Assembly: GCF_002127325.2 (NCBI RefSeq)
Contig: NC_035445.2
Span: 83,344,239 to 83,408,238, forward strand
From: Helianthus annuus
Taxonomy: Eukaryota; Streptophyta; Magnoliopsida; Asterales; Asteraceae
Length of the DNA: 64,000 nt
Direction: 5' to 3'
The notes under the pieces are model-generated. The model was given only the letters and a program-made list of their open reading frames with translations. It ran no database searches and was not told the origin of the DNA. Position 1 is the stretch's first letter, and each line of letters begins with the position of its first letter. A program made the translations under genes and the position numbers. Below are positions 9,684-22,823 of this stretch, piece by piece.

Positions 9684-12225
9684 AATATATCTTCTAAGAG
9701 TTTCAAGAAAAATATATCTTCTAAGAGTTTCAAGAAAAATATATACTTATACTTGTCAAAAATAATATATTTTTCCCTCGTCAAAATATGATTTATTCTT
9801 GTAGTAATTGTAAAAATCATATTTTCGTTTCCTTCGTGTCCAAAATATTATCTACCAAAATATATCTTGTGAATAAATTTTCCGGAATATTTTGGAAGTC
9901 TTATTCCATAGTTCGGTTTTCACCAATATTTTGTGTACAACTTGTGTACTTATTCATTGGAATTTTGGTAATATTTTGGATTGTAATTCTTGGTATTTTG
10001 ATGTGTTATATTATTTCATGTCCTAAAATAATAAAACTAATACACATAATATACAAATAATCACACACATGGTGCCTTCTAAATATATATTTCCTAAATA
10101 CATATTTAGTCACTTTTATTTGTAAAAACCAACCTCCAATATTTATAATTTTGTAACAAAAATTATGGCAAATTTATGTGAAAATCTTTGGTTTGAAATA
10201 CACTTGTAAATATTTGTTTAGAAATATTTTTCTAAGTGTTTAATTTTTCGAAAAAAATTGCCATAGTTTCCCCTAAAAATGGAGGTTTCCTATGTTTTCA
10301 AAACACGTGTTTATTTTCTTTTCAACATCAAAACAATTTTCCAACAACAATCATCAACAACATACACTAATTTTTCCATTTGAACATCATGGTGAACTTG
10401 ACTCTTGTTGAAAATGTGTAGTCTTCTAGATCTACACTTTACATAAGATGATCTTTCTAAAAATAAGCGTTCTTGAGTATTTTAACAGACTTTTATGAAA
10501 CTTTATTTTACTAACGAACTATTCCATGAGTTTAATGGTCTTTAAAGTTTGTAAATCTTGTTCTAAAACCACTTTTATGTTTATTAGAAAGATCTTAATT
10601 TTTAACATCATGTTTAACCATGGAACTTTCAAGATCCATGCTTAATATTTTTAGATCTTTCAAAAACAAGATTTATGTTAAATTTTTAACAAACTTTCCT
10701 TAAATTTTAGTTTCAAAAATTTGTTCTACACACACTTTATTACTTCAAGATTACAAGTTTATGCATAAAAATTCATATTTCAAGTTCACATTATGCTTCA
10801 TATGTTCATCTTCAAGTTTAACCATGGATCCTTCAAGATCCATGCTTAAACTTGGTAGATCCAAGCTTTAACATACTTGATCTAATCATAAACACAAGAT
10901 ATAACACCAACAACATCATTACACACACCAAAAATCTATGTAATCACTTATTTTCTTCATGAATATGTTAGATCTTTTCATTTTTAACATTAGAGGTTAA
11001 GTTGTTTAGATGGTGAAACTTGTACTTGTACATAACATAAACATGACTTAAATTAGTGATCAAGGAGCTTACTATTAGTTGTATTGGCTAGGGAAGTGAC
11101 ACAAGCATGAAGATGATGAACAAGATAGAAATCAAGTGTTTAAAAGCTCCAAAGTGCGGTCCTTCCACTTCTAGCACCATACACCTTCTTAGATGGCCTC
11201 CATACACCTCTAGATCACCTTGGATTGTGAGGTTGAAGCTTGAAAATGGTGGGTTGTGTGTGGGAGTAATGAGCCGTGAGCAGGAGGGAGCCAAAGGAAG
11301 AAGATGAAGTTTTTAAGGAATGATGGACAACGTGAATTTACTTAGGGTCTTATAGAAAAAAGTTCCAACATAATCTTCCTATGGGATCTCATGCACTAAA
11401 TTATGGGGACAAGGTTAAATAAAATATTCAAAAGGTGTGTGGGGCCCATAGGGGCCGGATTTGGTGGGGGGGGGGTAAAATGTAAATTTTTGGAAGTTAG
11501 GGGTTTAGAGTACAAACTAGAAGGTTTAAGTATGTTTAAGTGTGTTTAGGAGTTTTTATGATTTTTTAAGGTGTTCTACCACCAATACTAGCTTAATATC
11601 ATAAAAACATTACTTCTAAACAAATTTTGATGTCCCGGTTACTGTCCGGTTGTTCGGTTCGTTACGGTTCGTTAAAATGCTGAATTGCACAGTTTCACGA
11701 GGTATGAAGCACCTTTTTTGGCAGTTTCAATTCCCGACAAGTTATTTTGGACAACAAAACATAAATTTTGCATGATATTATTATGTTAAATAGCTGAATT
11801 GTGCTGATTTATGCTGAATTATGCAGAATTTTGCAGTTTTTGTAAGTTTTAGGCACTTTTCGGCACTTAAACTATCACTAGGAAGGCAGTTTTGTGATCC
11901 TTAATTTCCTACACAATATACTAGTGTAATACTTGGTTTCTGGCTCATTCCGTGTCTCAATACAATGTCTGTCTATTCACTGAACTCCGTCAGAATTTCT
12001 CTGATTTGTCTGATAACTGTGGTAGCTTTGTTTCGTGCATCATTTCAATCAATAAAGTTTGCATGCAATAATGTTATGTCATTTGCAATATATGATGCAC
12101 ATGTACGTATGGTAACAATAATCAGAAAGCAATTCAAGTCATAAATTGTAAATCAGCATAGTCATTAATCATTGTTTAGTGTCTAATTAATTGTACGGAT
12201 GCATGCAAATTTGACAGTTGTCACA
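9684..12225 (-). mobile_element. Probable long LTR of another Gypsy, minus strand
   Basis: The right end on the minus strand reads TGTGACAACTGTC, a typical plant Gypsy LTR start, at 12225. Inward is the block AACGAACCGAACAACCGGAC (near 11640-11670), which I associate with long Gypsy LTRs. A TATA-like CCTTAAAAAC on the minus strand lies near 11315. No primer site or gag was found, and the left end is undefined where homology to the host LTR stops. The short frame on each strand near 11088-11307 has no family features. It could be a solo or truncated LTR. Confidence 0.4.
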
Positions 12226-12744
12226 CAAAGTCTATCCGTACCATATCGACACACATGACATTGCTTCACGGGACAGAGGCAATATGGCTAAAGCATGGTG
12301 GATACGCCGCTGGTACTTCCTATATATAAGTGTTTTAGCCATATTAACAAACTTTCTTGGAAAGGTGCCATGTGGGGCTTGACGCTAATTAAAACTTTTG
12401 AACTGTTTAAACCTTTTTGTGAAAACGGAAATTTTCTTGCAAACTTTTTGGAATAAAGGGAATTCTTTCTGGAAGCTTTTAAACCTTTTGAGACAAACAA
12501 AACTATCTTGTAACATTGGTTTAACAATCGAATCAGGTTAACACCACGTCATAAGAAACTTTTCGTAAATCAAGCTTTCCTTAAAACCTTTTTAACAAAA
12601 CTTTTCTACAATGCTAGTGTGAACAACGACTCAGTTTCACGCCACACCGTATGAAAATTTTCATAAACCAAGTTTTTCCTGTCAATTCTCGCAGTCCTCC
12701 TTGCGAATAAATTTCGGTTCGAAATTTCCTAAAGCAGGGGAGAC
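12226..12744 (+). mobile_element. 3' untranslated remnant and purine tract of Gypsy
   Basis: Non-coding sequence ending in AAAGCAGGGGAGAC directly before the LTR start TGTAACAACCC at 12745. This is the plus-strand primer and shows that the LTR at 12745 is a 3' LTR. No coding frame of pol remains. Confidence 0.65.
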
Positions 12745-14615
12745 TGTAACAACCCGCACTTTCGCGCTTGCTACTCTCGTTACAGTCGTTACGCCTAGCA
12801 CTAGAGATTTGGATCATAATTTAAACTATATCGCAAACTATGCTACTTTGCATATTTTCGCAAACACATCGCTTATTACAACACGCTATATCTCAACGCT
12901 TACATTTTATTCGCATAAACTATTACGTTGTTGCTACGCTACTCACAAACTCAATGCAAACGCAAACTCGAAACACAGTTACCGATGCTATGACTTATTA
13001 CATGATATTACTAGTTATATATGGATATCTAAGTACTAATACTTGTTTAAACGCGCACACGCTGGCACGCGCAACTCAATTTATCGCACTGAAGCACAAC
13101 ATAACACGATACTACGTATTTCGCTAAAACGCTTAAAGTACCCACAAAGGTTAACGCAACAAAACGCACCAAACGAGACGAAAGTCGGAAAACTAACAAA
13201 CGCAATCTGGCCGTCCGAGTGGACATCCGCTCGGATGACCATCCGCTAGGATGACCATCCGACCGGATGGCCATTCGACCGGCGGAAGCCATCCAACCCA
13301 TTCGACCGCCTTAGCTTTTACCCTCGCCTATAAATAGGACTATTGTGTCTCATTTCAACTCTTTGGTTCTCTCATTCGCTCCCCAAGACTCTGTCTCGAT
13401 TCAAGGCTTTTTGGTAAGTATTTCCCCTTAAATCTTGTACAACCTTCATCACTACACACTTCTACATCATCTTCTCCATCAAAATCACACATTTTGTTCT
13501 TGAAATCACCCGATTTGGACTCCTTGAAGGTGGTATTCACTTAGCTGCTTATGCAAATTGATGTGTGACATCATCTCGTCAAGATTTGTCCAGATCTAAA
13601 GGACTTCCACACTATTCAACACAAATCTCAACAAGATATCAACTCTTTTCAACTATTTTAAGTTTTCTTCAACTTTTCCTCAACTTTTTTACACAAAACT
13701 GATGGAATCTAGACTCATTCAGGCTCTCTACTCATTCTCTAGTTGAGAACCTGCTTGAAAACGGATTTCCACCGGAGAGATGACCAATTAACGGATCAGA
13801 CATGAAACTTCGTCAAAGTAACAGTGAATTTGATCGAATGGGGTGACTTCCATCCAATCGAATGAGCTGAACCTTGATGTGTTTCCGTTGTTTGACACGT
13901 CATCACATCGTCTCCGTTAAACCTCAAAACTTTTAACTTAGAAAATTTACAAAGTTTACAAAATAACAGATTACCCACTTAAATAATCATCCGATCGGAT
14001 AACCATCCGATCGAATGATCATTCGACCAGGTGATAAGTCTCTTTTATAATTCTCAATATTTTAAAACGATTTGACCAAACCTCACACTTCTCGATCGAA
14101 TAGCCATCCGATCGAATAGCCATCCGTCCGGATGACCATCCGACCGGATGACTTGGCATCTATACTTTACATCGTTTAAAGGCTACAACGAAAACTTCAA
14201 ATTTCCGAAACGATTTACAAACACCCACATCTCATTCGAATGTCCATCCGTTCGAATGGTCATCCGCTCGGATGACCATCCGCTCGACTCACCATTCGAC
14301 ACTTGACTCATTCGACACTCTGTTTACACGCCGTTCAATGCTTATGCTATTGTTCTATGCTCAGGTTAACTCCAACGCACTCCCTTCAAACCAATCAAGG
14401 CTGTGTTTATTTGTTAAACACATACTATGAGTATACTCGAACCCTTTTTCGCTTAACGCACTTTTGGGTGTAACATACGTTCTCTATAAAAAACACAACA
14501 CTAAAACGCATTTCAAACGCTAACTGCACTCGCATGTTATACGTGATCACTGAATTATTTGTTGCTATGCTTATACAATGTTACTTGCCGGACCGCCTCT
14601 AGCAACGATAGTACT
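12745..14615 (+). mobile_element. 3' LTR of ACCGT Gypsy, first part
   Basis: Starts TGTAACAACCC after a purine tract. Its TATAAATA is at 13329-13336, with motif arrays before (13206-13305) and after (13832-14312) it, as in the 5' copy. A donor-like G|GTAAGT lies at 13413-13419. It stops at GTACT (14611-14615), the target duplication of the inserted Gypsy, and resumes at 22824. Confidence 0.85.
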
Positions 14616-15636
14616 TGTGACACTCTAGGTTTTCCCGAGTAACCCTCTTGTATTAGCAATGTGTACGTACAATTTATTAAATGAAAGTTGTGATTAACTT
14701 GTTATGCTATGTGTTGTATGTATGAAATATATATATATAAGGGTATAAATACTAATGGGCCGAGATCATGACTCGAGACCACTCGGTCTCGAGTGAACCG
14801 TAGATAGTTGGGGCCGGTTGGGCCGCAAACCCCCTTAGCCCACTCGGAAGCCCACTTGGGGTGCACCACCTAATATATAACCCAAAAACCCTCACACTCC
14901 CCTCTACACTCTCTCTTTCACTTCATCCTCACTCTAGAAAAACCTTCAACCCTAGCAACACCACTCTCTCCTCTTATCTCGGATCAAGTGTAGCAAAGAT
15001 CAAGCCCTTGTCCTAGCTCGAAGGTCCTCCTTTCGGTTGATTCCGTGCCATTCTCACACCAAACACCATTCGGTTAGCATTTCACACTTTTAGAATTTGT
15101 GAAGCTTGATTGATAAATGATATGCATGCTTGGTTTAAATGTTTTCCATGAATAATTTTGTATGAGTAAATAATGTAGATGATCGGTTAAGGATGTCGAG
15201 TGATTATATGTTCTTGGTTGAAAATGATCTACATGTTGGTTATGTGTTGAATTGAATAAGAATGTTGTTAATAATGGTGTGCAAGATTCTTTTGACAAAT
15301 GCATAAATACACTTGAATCTAAGGATGAAAACCGGTGGCTATGTGCTAGATTTAGGACCGATGTTGATGATTGAATTGTGACCCGGCTTGGGGTTATGTT
15401 GGAATGAATGAACATAGGTTTATAAGATGAACATGTTTGATTTAAATGATGAACTATTTGAATGTGATATGAATATGATATGAAGATTTGAATTGTTTTG
15501 TTTGATCCATTTGATTAAGGTTTTAGACAAGAAAACATGTTTGTGTCGTTTAATTGGTTAGTACACAAAAGCATGAAATCAGAATTCTGTTGGATAGTAC
15601 AATGCGGGCAGATGTGCCAGAATCAGCAGGTAAACG

Positions 15637-15916
15637 AGTCGAGACCTCTGGTTTCGACTCGAGACCATGAAGCTACAACTCGAGACTGCAGCGGTTGCGA
15701 CTCGAGACCTGGACCAAGCAACCTCAAAACGGACTTCAGGGACTCGAGACCATCAAGGTCTCGACTCGAGACCACATCGTGACAACTCGAGATGGGACTC
15801 GAGATCTCCGGGGTTGCGAGTCATGCCTGCACCACTCGAGACCAACCATTACAAGTCGAGACCTCCTGGTTGCGACTCGAGACCCCATGTTCTCGAATCG
15901 AGACCACCTTGTCTCG
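15637..15916. repeat. CTCGAGACC / GGTCTCGAG motif array
   Basis: About fourteen copies of ACTCGAGACC or close variants within 280 bp, in both orientations, spaced about 15-25 bp. CTCGAG makes many of them palindromic. Long open frames on both strands here are a by-product of the repeat. It lies in the transcribed part of the LTR. The same array is at 21435-21716 in the 3' LTR. Confidence 0.8.
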
Positions 15917-16184
15917 ACTGGGCTGCTCACTTTAGTTATTGTGCCATAACGTGATTTGTTTGGGCTGCCTGTTTAACTGAACTATGTATTAGTTGTTACT
16001 GTTGACTGCTCCAATAGTAGAGCAGGCCCAATAGCTCAACATGTAACTGTATGCATGCTATGTGTTAGATTATGTGTAAATATGTGACATTCTCTGTACC
16101 CAAACCTGACCTGTACTGGTAACCATGTTAGGACGTGGTGACCAGCTCGCTTGACAAGTAACCTAATCTGCCGAGCAACCCAAG

Positions 16185-16710
16185 GTGAGTTCACACACTA
16201 AAAGCATGCGTCCCAGGAAGGGACACGGACAAACTGCCAACTTTGGGAAAAATGCTTTTGAACTATTATTTCCGGGGGAAATCCGAATGGGTATTTACTA
16301 TCTCCGGGGGAGATACGTGTGGATATTATTTATAAATCACAACTAGCCAAGCTAAACGAAACTCTATCACCTTAAGTCCCTGCTTACAGTACCGATTAAT
16401 CGCCGGGGGCGAACGGGTTATTAGTTGATAGCGCTATTAGGTTTGACAACCTCACACCGTGACCGGGGGAGATCGAGCGTGAACTAGTAGACCTTGCATC
16501 TTGGTCAATGACGATAGATATTGACTCGGGGCACAACAACTTTCCGTCAACAGTTTCGGTATCTACAGTTTAGTGAGCTTACAGATGGGGTAGCTCCCCA
16601 CAACGTGATTATAAATGCTTTATCTAAACAACATACGTTTTGAAAAACTAAAACTTGACACCTCGTGGACTCGCCAACATTATTTTGATACCCTACTGCA
16701 TGCTTTGCAG
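16185..16710 (+). other. Candidate intron inside the Gypsy LTR
   Basis: The donor CAAG|GTGAGT (GT at 16185) and the acceptor CATGCTTTGCAG|G (AG at 16709-16710) both match plant splice consensus. The diverged chromovirus LTR at 45807-48074 has the same donor context AAG|GTGAGTTCAC and an acceptor GCATGCTCGCAG|G in the same order. Splicing would shorten a leader of about 2.4 kb. This is an inference from consensus and conservation only. Confidence 0.35.
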
Positions 16711-17017
16711 GTACCCAGTGATTCAAGAGCTTGCAGCTTGCGGATGTGTAGTGGTCGTCTAACCCGTGTGTTGGGTCGTAAACAAACTTGAACTAAGAAT
16801 CTTGTTCTAAACTATTTTATCTATGCTTCCGCTACTTATCTGAACTATTACTTAAACTTAAAACTTTTGAACTTTGACTATGATATTTGCTGACCTTGTG
16901 GTTGGTGAGTATTACGATGTTATTTATTATATTGCTCAGTATAATTGGTGGCTGGATCCTGGTCAATCACGCCTCCAAGCGGTGGTGTTCCGCATGTAGA
17001 TTTTGGGGGTGTGACAG

Positions 17018-17033
17018 ATTGGTATAAGAGCCA
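17018..17033 (+). other. Primer-binding site, mutated tRNA-iMet type
   Basis: TTGGTATAAGAGCC follows the 5' LTR after one or two bases. It differs from the canonical TGGTATCAGAGC at one position (C to A), which may be decay. Confidence 0.7.
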
Positions 17034-17299
17034 TTGGTTATAGTGAACTTGGTTTTAAAAAGGGGAAATCTTTTTGAGAAAAACCAGTCTATAACCCGTG
17101 ACTCGTGACGACACTACACTCCCAGTGCAAGACTCAACACATTAGACCTCATAGCTCGGACTAGTGTTTACTTGCTTGCTTGCTTTATGTTTTTTGTTTT
17201 TCTATACGTACTAGTATACCTAGTTAGATAGATACGCCTCCCTCTTCTATCTCATTCTCGCTACATTACGACATCACACTCATACTATGTTTTCTGATT

Positions 17300-18601
17300 A
17301 TGAAGACAATGAGTGGACGTGGAAGAGGAAACATCAACATGACTCAGGCTCAATTCACTAACCTGCTTAACACGGTGGCTGCAGCTTTCGCAGCTCACCC
17401 TGGAGGTAAACTCGTTATCTTATGATGTTTAGATCCTACCGCCACATCGTCTTTTCACCCCTAAACCTATTCGCTTCGCTTCTCACAATAGGTCAGCATG
17501 CACCTGCGCAACCACACGTGTGTACCTTCAAAACTTTCATGGATTGCAAGCCTCTCCCTTTCAATGGCACTGGGGGTGCCATAGGTCTTCTGCACTGGAT
17601 TGAGAAAGTCGAAGCCGTCTTTGCTGTCTGTGAGTGTCCCCCTGCGAATTGGGTGAAGTTTGCTACTGGCATGCTCGAAGGAAACGCGCTTTCCTGGTGG
17701 AAGGCGCAAATCCAGATGTTTGGTTTGGAAACTGCTAATGCTACTGCGTGGGAGGATTTCAAGGACATGATTAAGGAGGAGTATTGTCACAGGGATGACA
17801 TCCACAAGCTCGAAAACGAGTACTTTGAGCTCAAAATGGTTGGATCAGAGATCGAGGCATACACCAAACAGTCCAATGACTATGCTGCTCTTTTCCCAAA
17901 CATGTCTCGACCCATGTACCGGAGAATCGAGTTGTACATCAAGGGTTTGGCTCCAGAAATTCGAAGCCATGTGACTGCAGCCAACCTCAATACCAATCAG
18001 CCGGTCGTTCGTCTTGCTCACAAACTCACTGATCAGGCCGTGGAACAGGGCAAGCTGCCCAAAAGGATCAGTGCTACTACTGGAACTGCTAGGGAAAACT
18101 GACAACAACAAGGGCCCTCAACAACAGGGTGGCTATCGCGGGAACCACCCCAAGTGCAACAAGTGCAATCGACATCACAGTGGGCCTTGTGGGAAAAGTC
18201 AGTGTCAGCGATGTAACAAGATGGGGCATGAGGCCAAGGATTGTAGGAGTCCACGTCCCGCCGGGCAGAACCAGCAGCAGCAGCAACATCATGGGAACGT
18301 CAAGGGTTGTTTTCAGTGTGGAGCTGAGGGGCACTTTAAGAAGAATTGCCCTGAACTGAACCAGAACCGCAACAACAATCAGGGAGCTGGAAACAACGAT
18401 CAAAACAACAATGCTGGGAATGGTGCAAGGGGAAGGGCTTTTGTGATTGGAGCGGGAGAAGCGAGGAATGACCCCAACGTCGTGGCGGGTAAGTTCCTAC
18501 TCGATGATCATTATGTTTCTGTACTATTTGATTCTGGAGCCGATGCTAGTTATGCGTCCCTACGTTTAGTAAGAAGCTTAAACACCCGCCTTCGTTACTA
18601 A
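17300..18601 (+). pseudogene. gag: Gypsy gag-protease, frameshifted, with candidate intron
   Basis: A start at 17300 or 17309 (MSGRGRGN...) gives an exon to 17405. GT at 17406 and AG at 17490-17491 (CACAATAG|G) bound an 86-bp candidate intron. The join restores one frame (…HPGGQHAPAQPH…). The Gag domain follows, with MDCKPLPFNGTGGAIGLLHW and ALSWWKAQIQ (about 17540-17900). A frameshift near 18080 leads to two CCHC knuckles, CQRCNKMGHEAKDC and CFQCGAEGHFKKNC. The protease motif VLFDSGADASYA sits at about 18520-18555, and a stop at 18599-18601 follows a second frameshift. Gag packages RNA; this copy is broken. Confidence 0.8.
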
Positions 18602-20422
18602 GTTCTAAACATATCGTCGAGTTAGCTAATGGTAGAAACATCGAAACCTCACATGTTATCAACGACTGCAAACTAGTACTGTCTGGTCAGACCTATAGCA
18701 TCGATCTTTTCCCTATTGCTCTTGGAAGCTTCGACGTCGTTATCGATATGGATTGGTTATCCAAACATCGCGCGGAAATCCTCTGTAAAGAGAAAATAGT
18801 TCGCATTCCCCGCCGTTCTGGTAAACCCCTCATCGTGCAAGGTGACAAAGGCAGAGAAGTCACAGGCATCATCTCATTCTTGAAGGCCCAGAAATGTTTA
18901 CGAAAGGGACACACCGCTATCTCAGCACTTGTCACCAACACACAGGAAAAGGAAAAGAGGATTGAAGATTTTCCAGTGGTACGCGACTACCCCGAGGTGT
19001 TCCCTGAAGAACTACCTGGACTCCCTCCCCACTGTCAGGTCGAATTCCAGATCGAGCTAGCTCCCGGAGCAGCGCCCATAGCTCGTGCACCTTATCGACT
19101 AGCCCCCGCAGAACTAAAGGAACTCTCTACGCAACTACAGGAACTATTGGATAAAGGGTTTATCCGTCCTAGTTCGTCACCCTGGGGAGCACTAGTACTC
19201 TTTGTTAAGAAGAAGGATGGCACTTTCTGAATGTGCATCGACTATCGTGAGCTGAACAAAGTTACCATCAAGAATCGCTACCCTCTCCCGTGTATCGACG
19301 ACCTATTTGATCAGTTGCAAGGATCGAGCTACTACTCAAAGATTGACCTACGATCGGGCTATCATCAGCTAAGAGTCCGTAGTGAAGACATCTCAAAAAC
19401 TGCATTCAGAACTCGTTATGGTCATTACGAATTCCTTGTCATGCCCTTTGGAATGACTAACACGCCTGCGGTTTTCATGGACCTCATGAACCGAGTGTGC
19501 AAGACTTACCTCGACAAATTCATGATTGTGTTTATCGACGACATCCTGATCTACTCGAAAGGTCAATAAGAGCATGAACAGCACCTACGTCTTATCCTCG
19601 AACTCCTTCGCAATGAGCAACTGTACGCCAAGTTCTCGAAATGTGACTTCTGGCTTCGAGAAGTCCATTTCCTTGAGCACGTGGTCAATAAGGACGGAAT
19701 TCACGTCGACCCAGCTAAGGTCGACTCTATAAAAAATTGGCGTACGCCCAAAACTCCGACTGAAGTTCGTCAATTCTTGGGATTGGCAGGATACTATCGT
19801 AGATTTATCAAGGGGTTCTCAAAGATTGCTCAGCCTCTTACGGCTCTCACGCAGAAGGGTATTGCTTATAAATGGAATGAAGCTCAGGAATCCGCATTTC
19901 AGAAGCTAAAGGATAAGTGGATAACCTCTGTAGTGCTCCTATTCTCTCGTTACCTGAAGGTACCGACGACTTTGTGGTTTACTGCGATGCGTCTATTCAC
20001 GGGCTCGGTTGTGTGTTAATGCAACGCGAGAAAGTTATTGCCTACGCCTCCCGACAACTTAAGGTTCACGAAAGGAACTACACTACGCACGACTTGGAAC
20101 TGGGAGCAACGGTTTTTGCTCTTAAGATATGGAGACATTACCTGTACGGTACCAAGTGCACTATTTACACCGATCACCGGAGTCTCGAGCATATCTTCAA
20201 GCAAAAGGAATTAAACATGCGACAACGTCGATGGGTCGAACTCTTGAATGATTACGAATGCGCAATCAAGTACCATCCGGGCAAGGCCAATGTCTTGGCA
20301 GACGCCCTTAGCCGAAAAGACACTGCGCCCAAGCGCGTGCGAGCGCTACAACTTACCATCCAGTCTAACCTCCCTACTCAGATTCGAGATGCTCAAGTTG
20401 AAGCTCTGAAACTTGGGGATAA
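18602..20422 (+). pseudogene. pol: Gypsy pol: protease end, RT, RNase H; no integrase
   Basis: The sequence continues from protease (DVVIDMDWLSKHRAEI) through [47 protein letters not shown] and the RT active site FIDDILIYS (about 19535-19560). [21 protein letters not shown] and RNase H follow ([40 protein letters not shown]). Breaks: TGA at 19228-19230 (expected Arg, CGA to TGA), TAA near 19567, and a frameshift near 19910. After [12 protein letters not shown] the sequence runs directly into the LTR. RT copies RNA to DNA and RNase H removes RNA; neither can be made whole here. Confidence 0.85.
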
Positions 20423-22818
20423 TGTGACACTCTAGGTTTTCCCGAGTAACCCTCTTGTATTAGCAATGTGTACGTAGGATTTATTAAATGAAAGTTGTGA
20501 TTAACTTGTTATGCTATGTGTTGTGTGTATGAAATATATATATATAAGGGTATAAATACTAGTGGGCCGAGATCATGACTCGAGACCACTCGGTCTCGAG
20601 TGAACCGTAGATAGTTGGGGCCGGTTGGGCCGCAAACCCCCTTAGCCCACTCGGAAGCCCACTTGGGGTGCACCACCTAATATATAACCCAAAAACCCTC
20701 ACACTCCCCTCTACACTCTCTCTTTCACTTCATCCTCTCTCTTGAAAAACCTTAAACCCTAGCAACACCACTCTCTCCTCTTATCTCGGATCAAGTGTAG
20801 CAAAGATCAAGCCCTTGTCCTAGCTCGAAGGTCCTCCTTTCGGTTGATTCCGTGCCATTCTCACACCAAACACCATTCGGTTAGCATTTCACACTTTTAG
20901 AATTTGTGAAGCTTGATTGATAAATGATATGCATGCTTGGTTTAAATGTTTTCCATGAATAATTTTGTATGAGTAAATAATGTAGATGATCGGTTAAGGA
21001 TGTCGAGTGATTATATGTTCTTGGTTGAAAATGATCTACATGTTGGTTATGTGTTGAATTGAATAAGAATGTTGTTAATAATGGTGTGCAAGATTCTTTT
21101 GACAAATGCATAAATACACTTGAATCTAAGGATGAAAACCAGTGGCTATGTGCTAGATTTAGGACCGATGTTGATGATTGAATTGTGACCCAGCTTGGGG
21201 TTATGTTGGAATGAATGAACATAGGTTTATAAGATGAACATGTTTGATTTAAAATGATGAACTGTTTGAATGTGATATGAAGATTTGAATTGTTGTGTTT
21301 GATCCATTTGATTAAGGTTTTAGACAAGAAAACATGTTTGTGTGGTTTAATTGGTTAGTACACAAAATCATGAAATCAGAATTCTGTTGGATAGTACAAT
21401 GCGGGCAGATGTGCCAGAATCAGCAGGTAAACGAGTCGAGACCTCTGGTTTCGACTCGAGACCACGAAGCTACAACTCGAGACTGCAGCGGTTGCGACTC
21501 GAGACCTGGACCAAGCAACCTCAAAACGGACTTCAGGGACTCGAGACCATCAAGGTCTCGACTCGAGACCACATCGTGACAACTCGAGACGGGACTCGAG
21601 ATCTCCGGGGTTGCGAGTCATGCCTGCACCACTCGAGACCAACCATTACAAGTCGAGACCTCCTGGTTGCGACTCGAGACCCCATGTTCTCGAATCGAGA
21701 CCACCTTGTCTCGACTGGGCTACTCACTTTAGTTATTGGGCCATAACATGATTTGTTTGGGCTGCCTGTTTAACTGAACTATGTGTTAGTTGTTACTGTT
21801 GACTGATCCAATAGTAGAGCAGGCCTAATAGCTCAACATGTAACTGTATGCATGCTATGTGTTAGATTATGTGTAAATACGTGACATTCTCTGTACCCAA
21901 ACCTGACCTGTACTAGTAACCATGTTAGGACGTGGTGACCAGCTCGCTTGACAAGTAACCTAATCTGCCGAGCAACCCAAGGTGAGTTCACACACTAAAA
22001 GCATGCGTCCCAGGAAGGGACACGGACAAACTGCCAACTTTGGGAAAAATGCTTTTGAACTATTATTTCCGGGGGAAATCCGAATGGGTATTTACTATCT
22101 CCGGGGGAGATACGTCTGGATATTATTTATAAATCACAACTAGCCAAGCTAAACGAAACTCTATCACCTTAAGTCCCTGCTTATAGTACCGATTAATCTC
22201 CTGGGGCGAATGGGTTATTAGTTGATAGCGCTATTAGGTTTGACAACCTCACACCGTGACCGGGGGAGATCGGGCGTGAACTAGTAGACCTTGCATCTTG
22301 GTCAATGATGATAGACATTGACTCGGGGCACAACAACTTTCCGTCAATAGTTTCGGTATCTACAGTTTAGTGAGCTTACAGATGGGGTAGCTCCCCACAA
22401 CGTGATTATAAATGCTTTATCTAAACAACATACGTTTTCAAAAACTAAAACTTGATACCTCGTGGACTCGCCAACATTATGTTGATACCCTACTGCATGC
22501 TTTGCAGGTACACAGTGATTCAGGAGCTTGCAGCTTGCGGATGTGTAGTGGTCGTCTAACCCGTGTGTTGGGTCCTAAACAAACTTGAACTAAGAATCTT
22601 GTTCTAAACTATTTTGTCTATGCTTCCGCTACTTATCTGAACTATTACTTAAACTTAAAACTTTTGAACTTTGACTATGATATTTGCTGACCTTGTGGTT
22701 GGTGAGTATTACTATGTTATTTATTATATTGCTCAGTATAGTATAATTGGTGGCTGGATCCTGGTCAGTCACGCCTCCAAGCGGTGGTGTTCCGCATGTG
22801 GATTTTGAGGGTGTGACA
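20423..22818 (+). mobile_element. 3' LTR of GTACT Gypsy element
   Basis: Near-identical to 14616-17016, with the same TATA, CTCGAGACC array (21435-21716), CCGGGGG blocks and donor/acceptor candidates. It is not preceded by a purine tract because the adjoining interior was deleted, so this copy could not be remade normally. Confidence 0.9.
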
Positions 22819-22823
22819 GTACT

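Larger units (their letters stand above)
14616..17016 (+). mobile_element. 5' LTR of GTACT Gypsy element
   Basis: From TGTGACACTCTAGG to GGGGGTGTGACA. A likely TATA (AATATATAAC) lies at 14872-14881, followed by CT-rich leader DNA. An earlier TATAAATA lies near 14738. CTCGAGACC motifs occur upstream of the TATA (14767-14800) and in a dense array downstream (15637-15916). Four CCGGGGG(A/C)GA blocks lie between 16270 and 16470. A near-identical copy forms the 3' LTR. Confidence 0.9.
14611..22823 (+). mobile_element. Gypsy chromovirus-like element, TSD GTACT, no integrase
   Basis: Complete at both ends: TSD GTACT at 14611-14615 and 22819-22823, LTRs 14616-17016 and 20423-22818 (2401 and 2396 bp). 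The interior holds a mutated primer site, gag with a candidate intron, protease, RT and RNase H. RNase H ends in the linker and jumps straight into the 3' LTR (GGGGATAA|TGTGACAC at about 20415-20430). Integrase, chromodomain and purine tract are absent. Stops and frameshifts are scattered. The two LTRs differ at a limited number of sites, so this insertion is older than the SIRE elements. Confidence 0.9.

Noticed and set aside
15537..15954. Overlapping open frames on both strands giving repetitive TRD/SRP-rich peptides
   Set aside because: They are produced by the CTCGAGACC array inside the LTR, appear in several frames at once, and have no family motifs.
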